A stretch of DNA of 29,174 bases from a virus. The position numbers were made by a program, and so were the translations under genes. Numbering within the stretch: position 1 is the first letter of the stretch; every line of letters starts with the position of its first letter. Positions 22,501 to 28,216 of this stretch are shown piece after piece. The stretch spans positions 1 to 29,174 of IMG/VR virus record IMGVR_UViG_3300017788_000123; one strand, given 5' to 3'. The notes below the pieces were generated by a model, which was given only the letters and a program-made list of their open reading frames with translations, had not been told where the DNA came from and searched no databases.

Positions 22501-25500
22501 CTGAGTTTATATTTGTAGTGGCTCCTGTGCCAGATTTTGATTCTACACGCACTTCAATGGGTGGATAGCCAATAATATGAGTTCCGATTCCCAATGAGCC
22601 AAATTTAACAAATTTATTTTTTGTATAATTTTCATCACTTAAAGAAGTACTAACTCCGGAATTAAAAAGTCTAAATTTATCATTATCTATGACTTTAACT
22701 TTATAGTATGATACAGATGATAGTCCGCTTATCGCAGTGTCTGTAAAACTGTATATTACAACCTCTCCGTTAGAAAATCCATGATTTCTTGCAAAAATAT
22801 AAGAATCAAAAGTATTAATACCTAAAGTTCCATTATCGGCTGAAAGTACAGATGGAACTTTTATTTTTCTATTTGAATATCCTTCTCCAGGATCTTTTAC
22901 ATAAATCTTTGTAAAAGTATTTTTATTTTTTAAAGTTCTTATAAAATGGAATCCAGAGGAAACTCCAACAATATCTATTTCATTTATTTTTTGGAGAGCA
23001 TCTGTTCTATTATTAAATAATTTAATTTTATTATCGGTTAAAATTCCAACAAAATATGTTGAACTATTAACAATTCCTAAAATATTACTATTATTATTTG
23101 AATCATAAATTACCTGTTCCCCATCTTCAAAAGGAAGAGTATTTAAAAACTGTATAGTATTAGCTCCTGGAATTACATTGAGGTCCGCTTTAAATCCTGC
23201 AGAAATTTGTGTATTAACAAAGTTTGATTCTAATACGCAACCTCTGCCATTTCCACCAACAATGGTAATTTTAGGTTTTTCTTGATACCCATATCCAGCA
23301 CTTAGTATTTTAATTTCCCTAACTGTTCCGGAGAGATTTACATGTGCTTTACATCCAGATCCAGCATCATCATTTATTACGATTGGTGGAGCATCAATTA
23401 AATCATAATCTTGTCCTTTATTAGTAACATTAATTGACTCTACTGTTCCATAGTAAATATTTTCATCGAATAAAGTTGGAGAAAGTAGTTCGACCCCATT
23501 ATTTAAAAGACCCAATTCTCGGTTAAAAGTAGTTCTTTCGTTTAAATCATCAAATGCTGCCTTTATCCGATTAAAAGGAAATTTTTTTAATAACTTTTGA
23601 TGTTTTAAAGTTTTGTTTTGATATCCAGTCGTAAATAAAATATCATTAGTTATTGGTATAGTAGTTGTTATATACTTTTTTGAAAAAACATCTGATCTAC
23701 TGTAAGAAAATTTTAATTTATTATTATCAACTTTAGTAACAAAATAAAGTCCTGTTTGTATTCCTGATACTTGTTGAGGTTGATAATAAACCACCTCTCC
23801 ACTTAAATAATTATGATTAGTAACATTAAAAGTATCAGTCTTAGAAATTCCAACATTAGTTGATAAAGATTTTTTGTTATCTGTAGAAAAAATCGTATAA
23901 TTTGGTAATCCTGATGAGGTTACATAGAAATATTCCTCTCTTGAATCAGTATATGTATTTTGAACTGATGTTGGTATCAAATTTAAATTATTAAAGTAAT
24001 TACTAAAATGATTTGCTTTATAGATTTTTTTTCTTATTTTAATAGCACTTGGAACATCAAAAGATCCAACAGTTGTTACTTGTATAAGAATTTTTTGGCT
24101 ATATTTTTTTATTATATCTGAAGGGGAATACTCAATAGAAATAATATTAACTTCTAAAGTTTGTTCATTGGAATCTATTAGTAAAATTGGCTCTCCAGTA
24201 TAAAAATAAATTTTATCGAATAGTTCAATTCTATACTTGGTTGCATCAACTTGAGATATAACATTAATATCATGATTTGTGGGAAGATTATATATCCAAC
24301 TATTAAATTCAAATCTATTGAATAAATCTCTACCGAAACTTGATAGAGATATTGTATCTCCTACTCTTAGATTTGATGTTTGAGAAAAATCAATATTATC
24401 AATAACATTAACTACTCGAAATTCAACTTTAGATGTATTTCCTAATCCAACATAACTAAATGCAAATTTAGATTCTACTAAATCCAATCCAAAATCCAAA
24501 GATTTTGTTACATTAGTAACTCCAGTAAATTGATTAATATTTTTTCCAGAGTAGTTAATCGTAATAAAATCAGAATTTTTTGGTTTTACTAAAAGTGACC
24601 CAGAATTAGCAAATCCTACAGTAGAATCAACAACAATAGTATTAGAATTAATCGAAACAGCTTCTAATATTCTTGTCTTACCGGAAGCTTGAAAACTTCC
24701 TGTGAAAGATGTACTATCTAAAGAAATTTCATAAAAGTTTTTATTAGATACTGGTCTATACTCAACATTAAATATAGAAGCGCTAACTGTTCCAATTCCT
24801 GCAATTTCTTGAAATAAGAAATTACCTTTAATATCTGTTGGATTTCCACCAGAAATTTTCTCTACAAGAATATTTTTTGTTAGAAAGTATGAGTTTGATG
24901 ATGGAGTTAATGTAAACTCTTGAGGTTTGATAATTTCAATATCAGAACCATATAAAATTTTAAATAAAAGTTTATAGGATTGATCGGTTCCCTTAGATGA
25001 ATATAAGTCTTTGATTTTATATGATACATTTTCTATAGATAGATTTTCATAAAAATCTCTGGATTCAAATCCAGGTAAAAATTCATATTTAAATTTTTCA
25101 AAAAATTCAATTAAAAATAAATTACTTAAATTTTTAACAGAGGCTCCAGATTTATGTTCTGAAGATTGAGTGGATGAAAATATTGCAAATTCTGGATTAT
25201 CTAAGGCTTTTAAATTTTCAATTCCACTAAATCCTCTAATACATCCTTCGAATGAAGTATTTGTTTTTGAAGTGTATGTAATAATTTCATCATCTATTTT
25301 TAAAAGTCCATATGTATCTGGCCAACCTCTAGTTGATGTTACATTTATTTTTTGATCAAAAGTTAAAATTTCAGAAGTTAAGGTAGTTTTTTCTATTAAA
25401 TCTATATTGTTAAACTTTTTACTGTTTTTATACTTAGTAATATTGGAAATAATATCAATTGAACCAGATTGATATTCTAATGACTTATAATACTGTTCAA

Positions 25501-25594
25501 GAAAATCTATAAGAAGAGGAGATTCATTAACTAAAAATTCTGGAATTTGGGATTCTAGGAGAGAACCAATTTTTACTCTTTTAATTTCTGACAT
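10544..25594 (-). CDS. 7: gp7-like baseplate wedge protein, giant (5016 aa)
   Basis: One unbroken 15-kb reading frame between gp6 and gp8, exactly where T4 has gene 7. Residues 196-220 (YSSKGTDQSYKLLFKILYGS region) match T4 gp7's FYSTKGIEASYKFLFKVLYN, and about 2405-2442 (FYYQKFSY, then VPYSTW, then SIVHPSGF) match T4's SYYVMKIKSNLPSSRW and RFVHPVGF. In T4 the two blocks are about 100 residues apart; here about 2190. Other parts in order: IDDEIITY module (~95-125); GGxGY modules (~720 onward, about sixteen in all); YHYH domain (~1221-1340, with YAYDGNPIYGPYAY and DLDQHNGRFSITPEYPNG); helical CARDVGLVVDAV module (~2540-2660); CADVQSAI segment (~2790-2820); LDDEFVSI/RGYFGS module (~3195-3240); two NG/ND-V-x-Q-x-P modules (~3335, ~4222); tandem repeats (~3540-4100); seven-repeat propeller (~4455-4762); end domain with YSWGKI (~4930-5016). 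It starts one base after gp6. The gp7 call rests on recalled T4 sequence plus synteny. Confidence 0.8.
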   Translation of the reverse strand: MSEIKRVKIGSLLESQIPEFLVNESPLLIDFLEQYYKSLEYQSGSIDIISNITKYKNSKKFNNIDLIEKTTLTSEILTFDQKINVTSTRGWPDTYGLLKIDDEIITYTSKTNTSFEGCIRGFSGIENLKALDNPEFAIFSSTQSSEHKSGASVKNLSNLFLIEFFEKFKYEFLPGFESRDFYENLSIENVSYKIKDLYSSKGTDQSYKLLFKILYGSDIEIIKPQEFTLTPSSNSYFLTKNILVEKISGGNPTDIKGNFLFQEIAGIGTVSASIFNVEYRPVSNKNFYEISLDSTSFTGSFQASGKTRILEAVSINSNTIVVDSTVGFANSGSLLVKPKNSDFITINYSGKNINQFTGVTNVTKSLDFGLDLVESKFAFSYVGLGNTSKVEFRVVNVIDNIDFSQTSNLRVGDTISLSSFGRDLFNRFEFNSWIYNLPTNHDINVISQVDATKYRIELFDKIYFYTGEPILLIDSNEQTLEVNIISIEYSPSDIIKKYSQKILIQVTTVGSFDVPSAIKIRKKIYKANHFSNYFNNLNLIPTSVQNTYTDSREEYFYVTSSGLPNYTIFSTDNKKSLSTNVGISKTDTFNVTNHNYLSGEVVYYQPQQVSGIQTGLYFVTKVDNNKLKFSYSRSDVFSKKYITTTIPITNDILFTTGYQNKTLKHQKLLKKFPFNRIKAAFDDLNERTTFNRELGLLNNGVELLSPTLFDENIYYGTVESINVTNKGQDYDLIDAPPIVINDDAGSGCKAHVNLSGTVREIKILSAGYGYQEKPKITIVGGNGRGCVLESNFVNTQISAGFKADLNVIPGANTIQFLNTLPFEDGEQVIYDSNNNSNILGIVNSSTYFVGILTDNKIKLFNNRTDALQKINEIDIVGVSSGFHFIRTLKNKNTFTKIYVKDPGEGYSNRKIKVPSVLSADNGTLGINTFDSYIFARNHGFSNGEVVIYSFTDTAISGLSSVSYYKVKVIDNDKFRLFNSGVSTSLSDENYTKNKFVKFGSLGIGTHIIGYPPIEVRVESKSGTGATTNINSELKPIVLGSIEDVYVEDGGIGYGCTNIVNYHRRPNTGIASITSEAILKPIIINGSIVDVQIIGRGNGFRENSEIVISGEGSYAQIEPIVEDGKLFAVNIVFGGVGYDSKTTILTLKNRGLNAKFLTNIKEWKINQVIKAKNIINNDDDGVLYASKNPELELQFINFYVPKKLRYQLSDNLGQNNKENTGTLNHSPILGYAYDGNPIYGPYAYDTVSGGFIRRMNPSYILNVDLTPGKRPPLFENGFFINDYIFDGSGDLDQHNGRFSITPEYPNGVYAYYNSIDVNAANEPVPKYPYVVGPYFYNKPVKENFLPGFNQDSKIFDTSLTRNVGPYYLNSANSSYDLIDKVLEEYKQEFIITEINSGKIEDVSIFSPGDNYKVNDPVEIDISDTGGIQSNVVVSELEGREITNFSLIEDKITDYEVIVRIPDTIIRTKSPHGIINEQPVLISGISTITALSLQGVKYAKVAEKKSELLESIGDLNSTGISTFIKVKDINGFKSNDFIGIGTEILLITNVDIRRSGFFVNRLQNTGIHSVGIDTVFLLPKEFKIKTDVNESLQEPGASNVELVDPSNFRIDNYTTFFDPRFTVGIGTSGSIRNVVGVGSTSQFEIRFIPTRSIFIPGHKFFTGQPLIYNSGSGVAGTSLFVNNVGSSVSFKLQDNQLVYAVNLGRDYVGLSTIGFTSSIGIGTTNNCLQFWDQEKSYGVIGAAHSLTTINPRITGTLQKNIGVVTTSSNHNLKVGDTIKFNVSTSYNEVIKVVFDPVNRKILMREIAFSNSNVSVADDTIDISSYSGNINTGDKLVYIAQNPINGLSNYGIYYVSKTDFNSIRLCQHRSDIFESKFINFSSTGGSIQKLYFVNPQISCVRTSKIEFDLSDTSLQNLNLEFYFDVNFIERINERKGFFVTRSAIPGNTGAKVILDLSDQSFPIYYKFSSQGSSEESKKQISTDYDVVSNNKISIINHKLNDKFVVTAVPSSKKFIFNNNKNLTDIEKQILVQNSTIFSYKTTSTNALGPISDLKINFEGRGYKKLPIVKGIKSASGTNAVVKLISPTIGRVETFDRVKDGFDYPTDPTLSPFLSVPTIIGVKDIRTIDYIGIVTGGRRLNTAPKLIVRNDTNGIELASNVSAGSVVSVDIIKNSTSISNPLEIFTIHNSNGYEIDSVSIAGNLVTLELTNNLASNNPFIPSGFGQTSYTFPFAPGDQIFIENCRLTPSTAQLANFNSSSYGYRFFDVVGVSSFNNTVTYDMTGIVTGGFGTYDDDFNLGTVINKKDLPVFEMILKDDVNYFSNEKISSTKFSGVVMENGWDNKLNQMRLKNISGEINVLDKIFGETSRINGTVEYFDVFNLYATLGISRDKRSSIDLSSGILNEYSQRISDNFYYQKFSYSIRSNVPYSTWRESVRSIVHPSGFKEFSDLEIFTQATLNEVNVGISKSTNMRPKLLGNDSSTFINVDSVINFSNKQNFARVYEEETLSDGSTQNIFFDGGIDLSSFIVNKTNKVIRVDDISTQFDGSSIQDLRDRFADASDLIDGNRLFIQEEVVGFITATYPGITTNPDWDRDVCARDVGLVVDAVSHDLKYNSNNKTVEAALSYWSTPAGTNYVDGETTETIAGFKYIVELTKFIINNTGVKTSYQLANPVGINSLVYNNITGIATVGTTTFHGLSTTTTNYVVLKNITLSCNSGGGITTAIFPSLGAGPDGNASLSPKGFVYKVEIIDGVTFRVNTGPSTITHDYVNGGTVSQAFISTTQYSNTTILPDINCSLSYSENCCADVQSAISNYIGIITSVIGIGVTAAPSTITYPSIQRGGGIVGLTTFKLTNNGTPLFKHQVSSNNINSATDTFTIPNHNFQSGQELIYNYTSGTPIGIATTSYVSGITSTLMQVYNFDGTAVLENGYSVAITTSITGVGTVLVPVGPTSKSYVQVIGITTTGSTAEFTVFRSYSSTTGQPLSTSILPTKGGKGYSVGQTVSIAGTYLGGATPANNLTFVISKTGPTVISGQSNQSYLSVPSNDSSGATFDISRDSSGAINFVGVLNGGSGYASTSIVSVAGTYIGGTDSNDNLKFSPLELGTKVLPKSLFVYKLNDNQFKLSGLSTSVFLDITGVGTAIHYLEYKEPNHSILVSIDGIIQKALTRKSLNVSLASSVSTASTTILTISSGISSLVKNDIINLDDEFVSIKTIGVSSANKIEVVRGYFGSVATSHTVGTSATVMVGNFNIDGDVIYFDTAPYGQIGRVGLLTGSIFNARVFSRKFDPSVPQDKNLLIDDLSLSFTGIAATQFTIKSKGQTVNSLFNTVNSATEISNNPIIIINNVSQNPLEDFTIDGSGTNTLQFLSGVPKAGKISKVSVSTSHGYIPRIGAAATAAVSVTGTISSVRVSGGGSGYRSAPVVSIAATVGFGASITALVSAAGTITGFVIVNAGTGYTTIPEKSSPKVVIGIPTGYSNLALGYTSGSSGSGQNAKLTVEVGLGSSITFYKFDEPGKGYKIGDKLTPLGIKTNTTFRYDTLSISNLTYNNLTGITTITTSNSHNLNESDDVILTGIAFTCGYDEVGIKTFSYDNVTGVSTIVTYSPHGLLRTDVPYNQTGNEVFLYNLPFNCPSYTTNAAVNISNVVYNNIAGIATITTSSNHGAVTGKQVKLAGIAFSCAAHSATGIATYNITNFVYTNLTGITTITLNANHGLIPGEYVQLSDIILSCPSEAIGYSTTKFPYSAGIGTLGNSYPKSSPNTLGGTFNVFRVLAGTSGTTIVFYAGISTVAHIYSSGGTATVGITSTIYPYPGSSPNAVSGTFDVFKVNSVLSNTQFTIKAGVSSIAHTYVSGGTAQSGVTTTIFPDGTSTYGKVFPVLTSLGSTSFTINSGISTIPHVFVGWPEIGITTFKYTNTTGIATATTSTNHGYLIGDKVTLANLSLTCPGYVQNPIVNIIDLVYDKVSGIATITTASDHLAITGKQIKLAGIALTCPSGSGITSTIFPYPGSSPNTLSNWDIFKVNSIISNTKFTINVGISSIAHTYVSGGTAQAGITSTIFPYPGSSIYGATFTVTGITTNTFTFNAGISTIVHNYVSGGITKKVPTMQRILRYTESSGDGAYEFGVISVASTNTFTIQAGSISSIPHYYVQGGIVSFKQYQPFILTVEEVETDSFSGFYPGQFIKFDDISQFFNGFRKKFTLSTTINGVRQVLGLRVPTGTDLDVTNNIFIYINDVLQVPNSSYRFSGSRVIFTEAPKPGSKCFILYYRGSSNDVELIVPPPTIKPGDKVIIQENPEDPFDISQFDRVVKKITASDQLETFNYYSVGIITDPTKIRPLTWQKQISDTVISGTLYSKSRPNLQSNVRPSASIIKTISPQDTAIYVDNAYPLFSDLDQLSEDIRDLFIFEDKSIIPALGQSIVSSSSTISSIVITNSGVGYANTQSPKVVISKSAIKSKDPIFNWKFATGLTTSYDFNSIQYKDKFVAIGSSSVFATSSDGISWQVGTVGFSQTSNFNSIQVVGVGTSNLLVAAGTAGKIIRATDSGSVISSWTKIPLEEDIIVLGIGAVGRIGSAYTGTFNQIVYSNYVNTWVAVGAGGSIFIGNGISTSSFVSRYSETLSDFNSVVFGNTYFVAVGNNGTIRTSDTGTIWENTASPVTNNLNKIIYVNGNFIIVGNQGIILKSVNRDTYQLISNNLGSENLVNIYYNYGFYVAVTSSGQLYYSFNLAQWVYRSTLQPKNVNDLIFTNNVGSDGRYILVGTGATVMYADPVYNPATATATTNNGGVTSIQIVNPGFGYEFGSSPPVLIESDTYKTESVKSFKAAGDHGIIVGIITYIAGTPGIGTTSPKISFSLKSEQYDNSTLGVGYSALNSFGIINSQLSKGDYFVITDSNVETGGNLVGITTLLGGMSNYPNSKIGIAKSFLDGVYIVEDVTPPSAGIVTVTCNFAPMVDNYVKVYSRGSNNTGIGTNNFYGRYSWGKIYDYQNRVLGNPQTFTALTDNGSSGLSTSPKVIRTRNIISK
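11307..12230 (-). repeat. Seven-repeat beta-propeller region inside the gp7-like gene
   Basis: Encodes residues about 4455-4762. Seven successive repeats share a lead of the form N-F-N-x-I/V-x-Y, a central strand F-V-A-V/I-G, then G-x-I-x-x-S-x-D-G-x-x-W. Leads in order are DFNSIQY, NFNSIQV, TFNQIVY, DFNSVVF, NLNKIIY, NLVNIYY and NVNDLIF. The 'VAVGNNGTIRTSDTGTIWE' type of blade is like that of Ycf48/BNR-like propellers. Seven copies is the usual number for a closed propeller. Diverged at the DNA level, so recognisable only in translation. Confidence 0.75.
13300..14975 (-). repeat. Tandem HG / IFP repeat cluster inside the gp7-like gene
   Basis: Encodes residues about 3540-4098. Two alternating modules are seen. 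The HG module (~38 aa) reads Y-x-N-x-T-G-I-A-T-I-T-T-S-x-x-H-G, then G-x-x-V-x-L-x-x-I-x-x-x-C; six copies occur here, each ending in one cysteine. The IFP module (~50-60 aa) reads G-I-T-S-T-I-F-P-Y-P-G-S-S, then F-T-I-N-x-G-I-S-S-I-x-H-x-Y-V-S-G-G; five copies occur here. DNA similarity is still visible: GATCCTGGATA(C/T)GGGAAT with GTAGATGTAATACCAG occurs on the plus strand near 13420-13450 and again near 13580-13618, suggesting fairly recent duplication. Confidence 0.8.
17270..17583 (-). repeat. Isolated HG + IFP cassette inside the gp7-like gene
   Basis: A single HG module (VYNNITGIATVGTTTFHG, ending in LSC) followed directly by one IFP module (GITTAIFP, then STITHDYVNGG), residues about 2670-2775. 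It is the same cassette as the cluster at 13300-14975, some 2.3 kb away. It sits just after the helical CARDVG module and before CADVQSAI. Confidence 0.7.
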
Positions 25595-25595
25595 T

Positions 25596-27467
25596 TTATC
25601 TTGTATACTTTCCGTTTAGATAACTAGATGTGACCACATACTGAGTTGCAGAAGAGTTTTCACCAGAGCTCACAACATCTTCTACAATATTTACCACAGA
25701 ATTTTTAACATCTAATTGTAAATACAAATCTTGTAATCCTATAACATCATTTGATTCTGGAATTGTTTGAACTTCTATAAAACCATTACTTAATACAGAT
25801 GATTGAATATTTACAACATCTAATCTAATATCACCTTTTATGTAATCGATTGTTCCTGCATTGTTTTTAATAGTTACCGGTAAATTACTATCCAATCTAA
25901 AAAAGAATATAATTCCAGTTTTCCTATCTTCCGATGGAATATCTGACATATAGATAACATCAGAAACTCCATTAATCAAAAATCCTGTTGATTTTACAGA
26001 ATATCCACCATCTCTAGTATGTATCCTATTTCCAAAACATATTTCATAAGTTGCAAATGAATTTAATTCTGGTTTTATATCTCTTCTCATCTTTACTTTT
26101 GTAATATTAGATGTGATTGCTTTATTGCAATCATCTATCAATCCAACAACTTTACTATATTTAAATCTTCCACCAAAACTATTAACATCTTTAGAATTAC
26201 CATATTCTGTCAATGTATCAACAACTTTTGTTTTTACTGTCTGTGGACTACTTGATAAATTTGCGTTATAGTAGACAGATGTATCCAATTCAATATAGAG
26301 GTATGACAGATCAATAATTTCTGGTCTAATTCCAGCTATTGAATATTTTTTAATAGTATTTAAAATTGTTTGTTTTGTAATTTCAGATAAAAATGTTCCA
26401 TTTCTTGGTTTTATAGATATAAAAACTTTCCCATATTCTGGTGGATCTAATTCATCGCCACCATATGCATTTACGGACTCTACATTTGGATAAACATATG
26501 GAATAAGAGCTTTATAATCATTTGATGTTACTGCACGATATTGAGAAGCAAATACTTTTGGGGAAAAATATTTAATAGAATCTATAGATTCTATATCGTC
26601 TCCACTTTCAGATTTTGATTGGGTTGTAAGTAAAGAAATACCTGAAGTAATATCAAAAAGATTATTATCCTTTAATCTACCAGAAAATGTAAAATTTGAA
26701 GCTCCGTTACCAGAAGGTCCACTAGTAACAATATAACTAACTTCTATTGTGCTGCCATTTGATGGTTTTTTTCCAATAATATTATCTCCAAATTTAATTT
26801 CGTATTTGGTATCTTCAACTTCTTGAACTAAAAAGAATCTAATATCTTTTCCAATGCCCAATAGAGTATCATATAAGGAATAAATCTCAGTTACAGCATC
26901 AGTTACACTAACTCGAATAGAAGTTGTATCAATATTAACATTGGGTAAAATAAATTTTTGATTAGCTTGAGATGTGTCTACAATAAATGTACTTGTTAAA
27001 TACTGACCTTCATATATGGGCAAATTATCAAAAACAGCTATTCCATCAGTGTTAACAGGAGTTATAACATCTTCTGGTATTGAAAAAATATAATTACCAT
27101 TTATTACAGCACCAAGCGCAACCTGGCCGGCTAAAAGTTTTACAGTTTTAGCGTCGGTTTGACTCATATCAACAGTAAAACTAACATTTGCTCTTGAAGA
27201 TCTTTTAGATCTAGGCAAATAACCAATATTTCTTGCAAGTGAAACTACATTTTCTCTGAGAGTAGCACTTTCAAGAAACATTTCGTTAACTGCCATATTA
27301 GTATTATAAGCAGTTATGTAACTATTGTAGGCCAATAAATCTATTAAAACCGAAAAGTTAGATCCTTCAAAATCAAAATCTGTGAAATTCTGATTTACAC
27401 GTAGATAATCTTTGATCTGAGTCCTTAGATCGTTAAAGTCTAAATTTGTGAATTGATTAAATGACAT
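25596..27467 (-). CDS. 6: Baseplate wedge subunit gp6 (623 aa)
   Basis: Homologue of T4 gp6 (660 aa) and of the wider 'baseplate J' family. In T4, dimers of gp6 make the continuous ring that joins the six wedges around the hub. The N-terminus carries the diagnostic pair: FDFEGSNFSVLIDLLAYN (31-48; T4 has YDFEGSRLNVLCDLLAYN) and ATLRENVVSLARNIGYLPRS (68-87; T4 has ANLRSSVVQAAQDNGYLPTS). Further on, VTSNDYKALI and PEYGKVFISIKPRNGTFLSE are the usual ring-forming core features. Length is near normal. The start overlaps the gp25 stop by one base (TAATG at 27467), and the gp7-like gene begins one base after the gp6 stop, so gp25, gp6 and gp7 are probably made from one transcript in coupled fashion. 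Confidence 0.96.
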   Translation of the reverse strand: MSFNQFTNLDFNDLRTQIKDYLRVNQNFTDFDFEGSNFSVLIDLLAYNSYITAYNTNMAVNEMFLESATLRENVVSLARNIGYLPRSKRSSRANVSFTVDMSQTDAKTVKLLAGQVALGAVINGNYIFSIPEDVITPVNTDGIAVFDNLPIYEGQYLTSTFIVDTSQANQKFILPNVNIDTTSIRVSVTDAVTEIYSLYDTLLGIGKDIRFFLVQEVEDTKYEIKFGDNIIGKKPSNGSTIEVSYIVTSGPSGNGASNFTFSGRLKDNNLFDITSGISLLTTQSKSESGDDIESIDSIKYFSPKVFASQYRAVTSNDYKALIPYVYPNVESVNAYGGDELDPPEYGKVFISIKPRNGTFLSEITKQTILNTIKKYSIAGIRPEIIDLSYLYIELDTSVYYNANLSSSPQTVKTKVVDTLTEYGNSKDVNSFGGRFKYSKVVGLIDDCNKAITSNITKVKMRRDIKPELNSFATYEICFGNRIHTRDGGYSVKSTGFLINGVSDVIYMSDIPSEDRKTGIIFFFRLDSNLPVTIKNNAGTIDYIKGDIRLDVVNIQSSVLSNGFIEVQTIPESNDVIGLQDLYLQLDVKNSVVNIVEDVVSSGENSSATQYVVTSSYLNGKYTR

Positions 27468-27865
27468 TAGACTCTAGTTGGTTGTAATATGAAATCTATT
27501 GTTTGAGTTGGTAAAGATAATCCTATTATAGTGTAAGAAATTCGAACATTTAAATCATTGGAGTCTTCGGGATATGCAACTACCACTGATGATAAAGATA
27601 TTCTTGGTTCAAAATTTTTTAGAAGACTTTGTATACTTATTTCAATAGAGTGAGCTGTTTCTGGAGATTGCAATTCAAACATAGAATCATCAACTCTAGA
27701 CCCCAACAAAGAATTAAAAAATCTTTCACCTATTCTAGTTCTAACTAAATTAATAACACATTTTTTAATTGCATCAGCATCAGTTATTGCAAGAATATCA
27801 TTAGTTACAGGATTTCTTACAAAAGAAAGACTGATGTCTTTAAATTTGCGAGAAATCCTGGTCAT
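27467..27865 (-). CDS. 25: Baseplate wedge subunit gp25 (132 aa)
   Basis: Homologue of T4 gp25 (GPW/gp25 family), which forms the inner wedge core with gp6 and gp53 and is thought to help start sheath assembly. The length is 132 aa, the same as I recall for T4. Key features match: RIGERFFNSLLGSRVDDSMF (45-63; T4 has KGSRPFDPEFGCDLSDQLFE), NFEPRI (84-89; T4 has NYEPRI), a YTII strand, and even the terminal RV. An older description of gp25 as a lysozyme is not supported by anything visible here. The ribosome site is weak (GAG 4-5 bases before ATG). A candidate late promoter lies at 27881-27888, within the 40-base gap behind the 79-aa gene. Confidence 0.96.
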   Translation of the reverse strand: MTRISRKFKDISLSFVRNPVTNDILAITDADAIKKCVINLVRTRIGERFFNSLLGSRVDDSMFELQSPETAHSIEISIQSLLKNFEPRISLSSVVVAYPEDSNDLNVRISYTIIGLSLPTQTIDFILQPTRV

Positions 27866-27880
27866 TACTCAAACTAAGGG

Positions 27881-27888
27881 TATTTATT
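27881..27888 (-). promoter_or_regulatory. Candidate late promoter box AATAAATA
   Basis: Seven of eight matches to TATAAATA, in the 40-base gap before gp25. The box ends only 15 bases before the ATG, so the leader would be under about 10 bases. That makes it weaker evidence than the box at 99-106. Confidence 0.3.
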
Positions 27889-27905
27889 ATATGTATAAGA
27901 CATTC

Positions 27906-28145
27906 TTACCACTTTTTGCCATAGACTGGCTCGGTTCCATACTCCCAATCATCGTAATCTTCATCATTGCGAATTTTTTCATGAAGGTCTGTTTGTCTCA
28001 TCAGATCATGTTTAGGCGCACGATCATACATTACTTCTTGAATAATTCTGTTTTTAGGGGTTTCGTAGTAATCTGTAACTAATTTTGTGGTTCCCCACAT
28101 TTTTTTCATGTAATTTTTGTCTCTATCAACGGGTAAATTTGACAT
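27906..28145 (-). CDS. Hypothetical protein (79 aa) upstream of gp25
   Basis: Not recognised. It is a small, charged, soluble protein with no signal peptide or membrane segment. It is rich in D, E, K, R, Y and W, with a basic middle and a C-terminal acidic patch (NDEDYDDWEYGTEP). The start is well fixed: a clear AGGAG (28151-28155) lies 5 bases before the ATG. The 71-base leader upstream can fold into competing hairpins, one of which buries that AGGAG (see the leader entry), so its translation may be controlled. Its position directly before gp25 suggests a late gene. Confidence 0.65.
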   Translation of the reverse strand: MSNLPVDRDKNYMKKMWGTTKLVTDYYETPKNRIIQEVMYDRAPKHDLMRQTDLHEKIRNDEDYDDWEYGTEPVYGKKW

Positions 28146-28216
28146 TTTAGCTCCTGATTGTAAAAATCAGAACTTTTTACGGGGTTGCTATCCCGAAATG
28201 TTCAAAATTTGATATT
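28146..28216 (-). promoter_or_regulatory. Structured leader with competing hairpins over the AGGAG of the 79-aa gene
   Basis: The gap holds three inverted repeats. C: CGGG/CCCG (180-183 with 192-195 after 28000). B: GTAAAAA/TTTTTAC (28160-28166 with 28174-28180, 7-base loop). A: CTGATT/AATCAG (28154-28159 with 28165-28170, 5-base loop), extendable by a U-G and a U-A pair to 28152 and 28172. Hairpin A covers four of the five bases of the AGGAG at 28151-28155. A and B share bases, so they cannot form together. None is followed by a T-run on the minus strand, so a terminator reading is poor. Confidence 0.4.

Noticed and set aside
10544-25594. Assembly error or fusion of several genes as the reason for the 5016-codon frame
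   Set aside because: The frame is open throughout, codon use looks even, and the gp7-like blocks on both sides of the main insertion suggest a genuine single chain. Read data were not available to exclude repeat collapse at 13300-14975.
27834-28082. Plus-strand 82-codon frame with hydrophobic stretch that could pass as a membrane protein
   Set aside because: It is antisense to the end of the 79-aa gene and the start of gp25; the hydrophobic run is the complement of the charged D/E/K region of the 79-aa protein.
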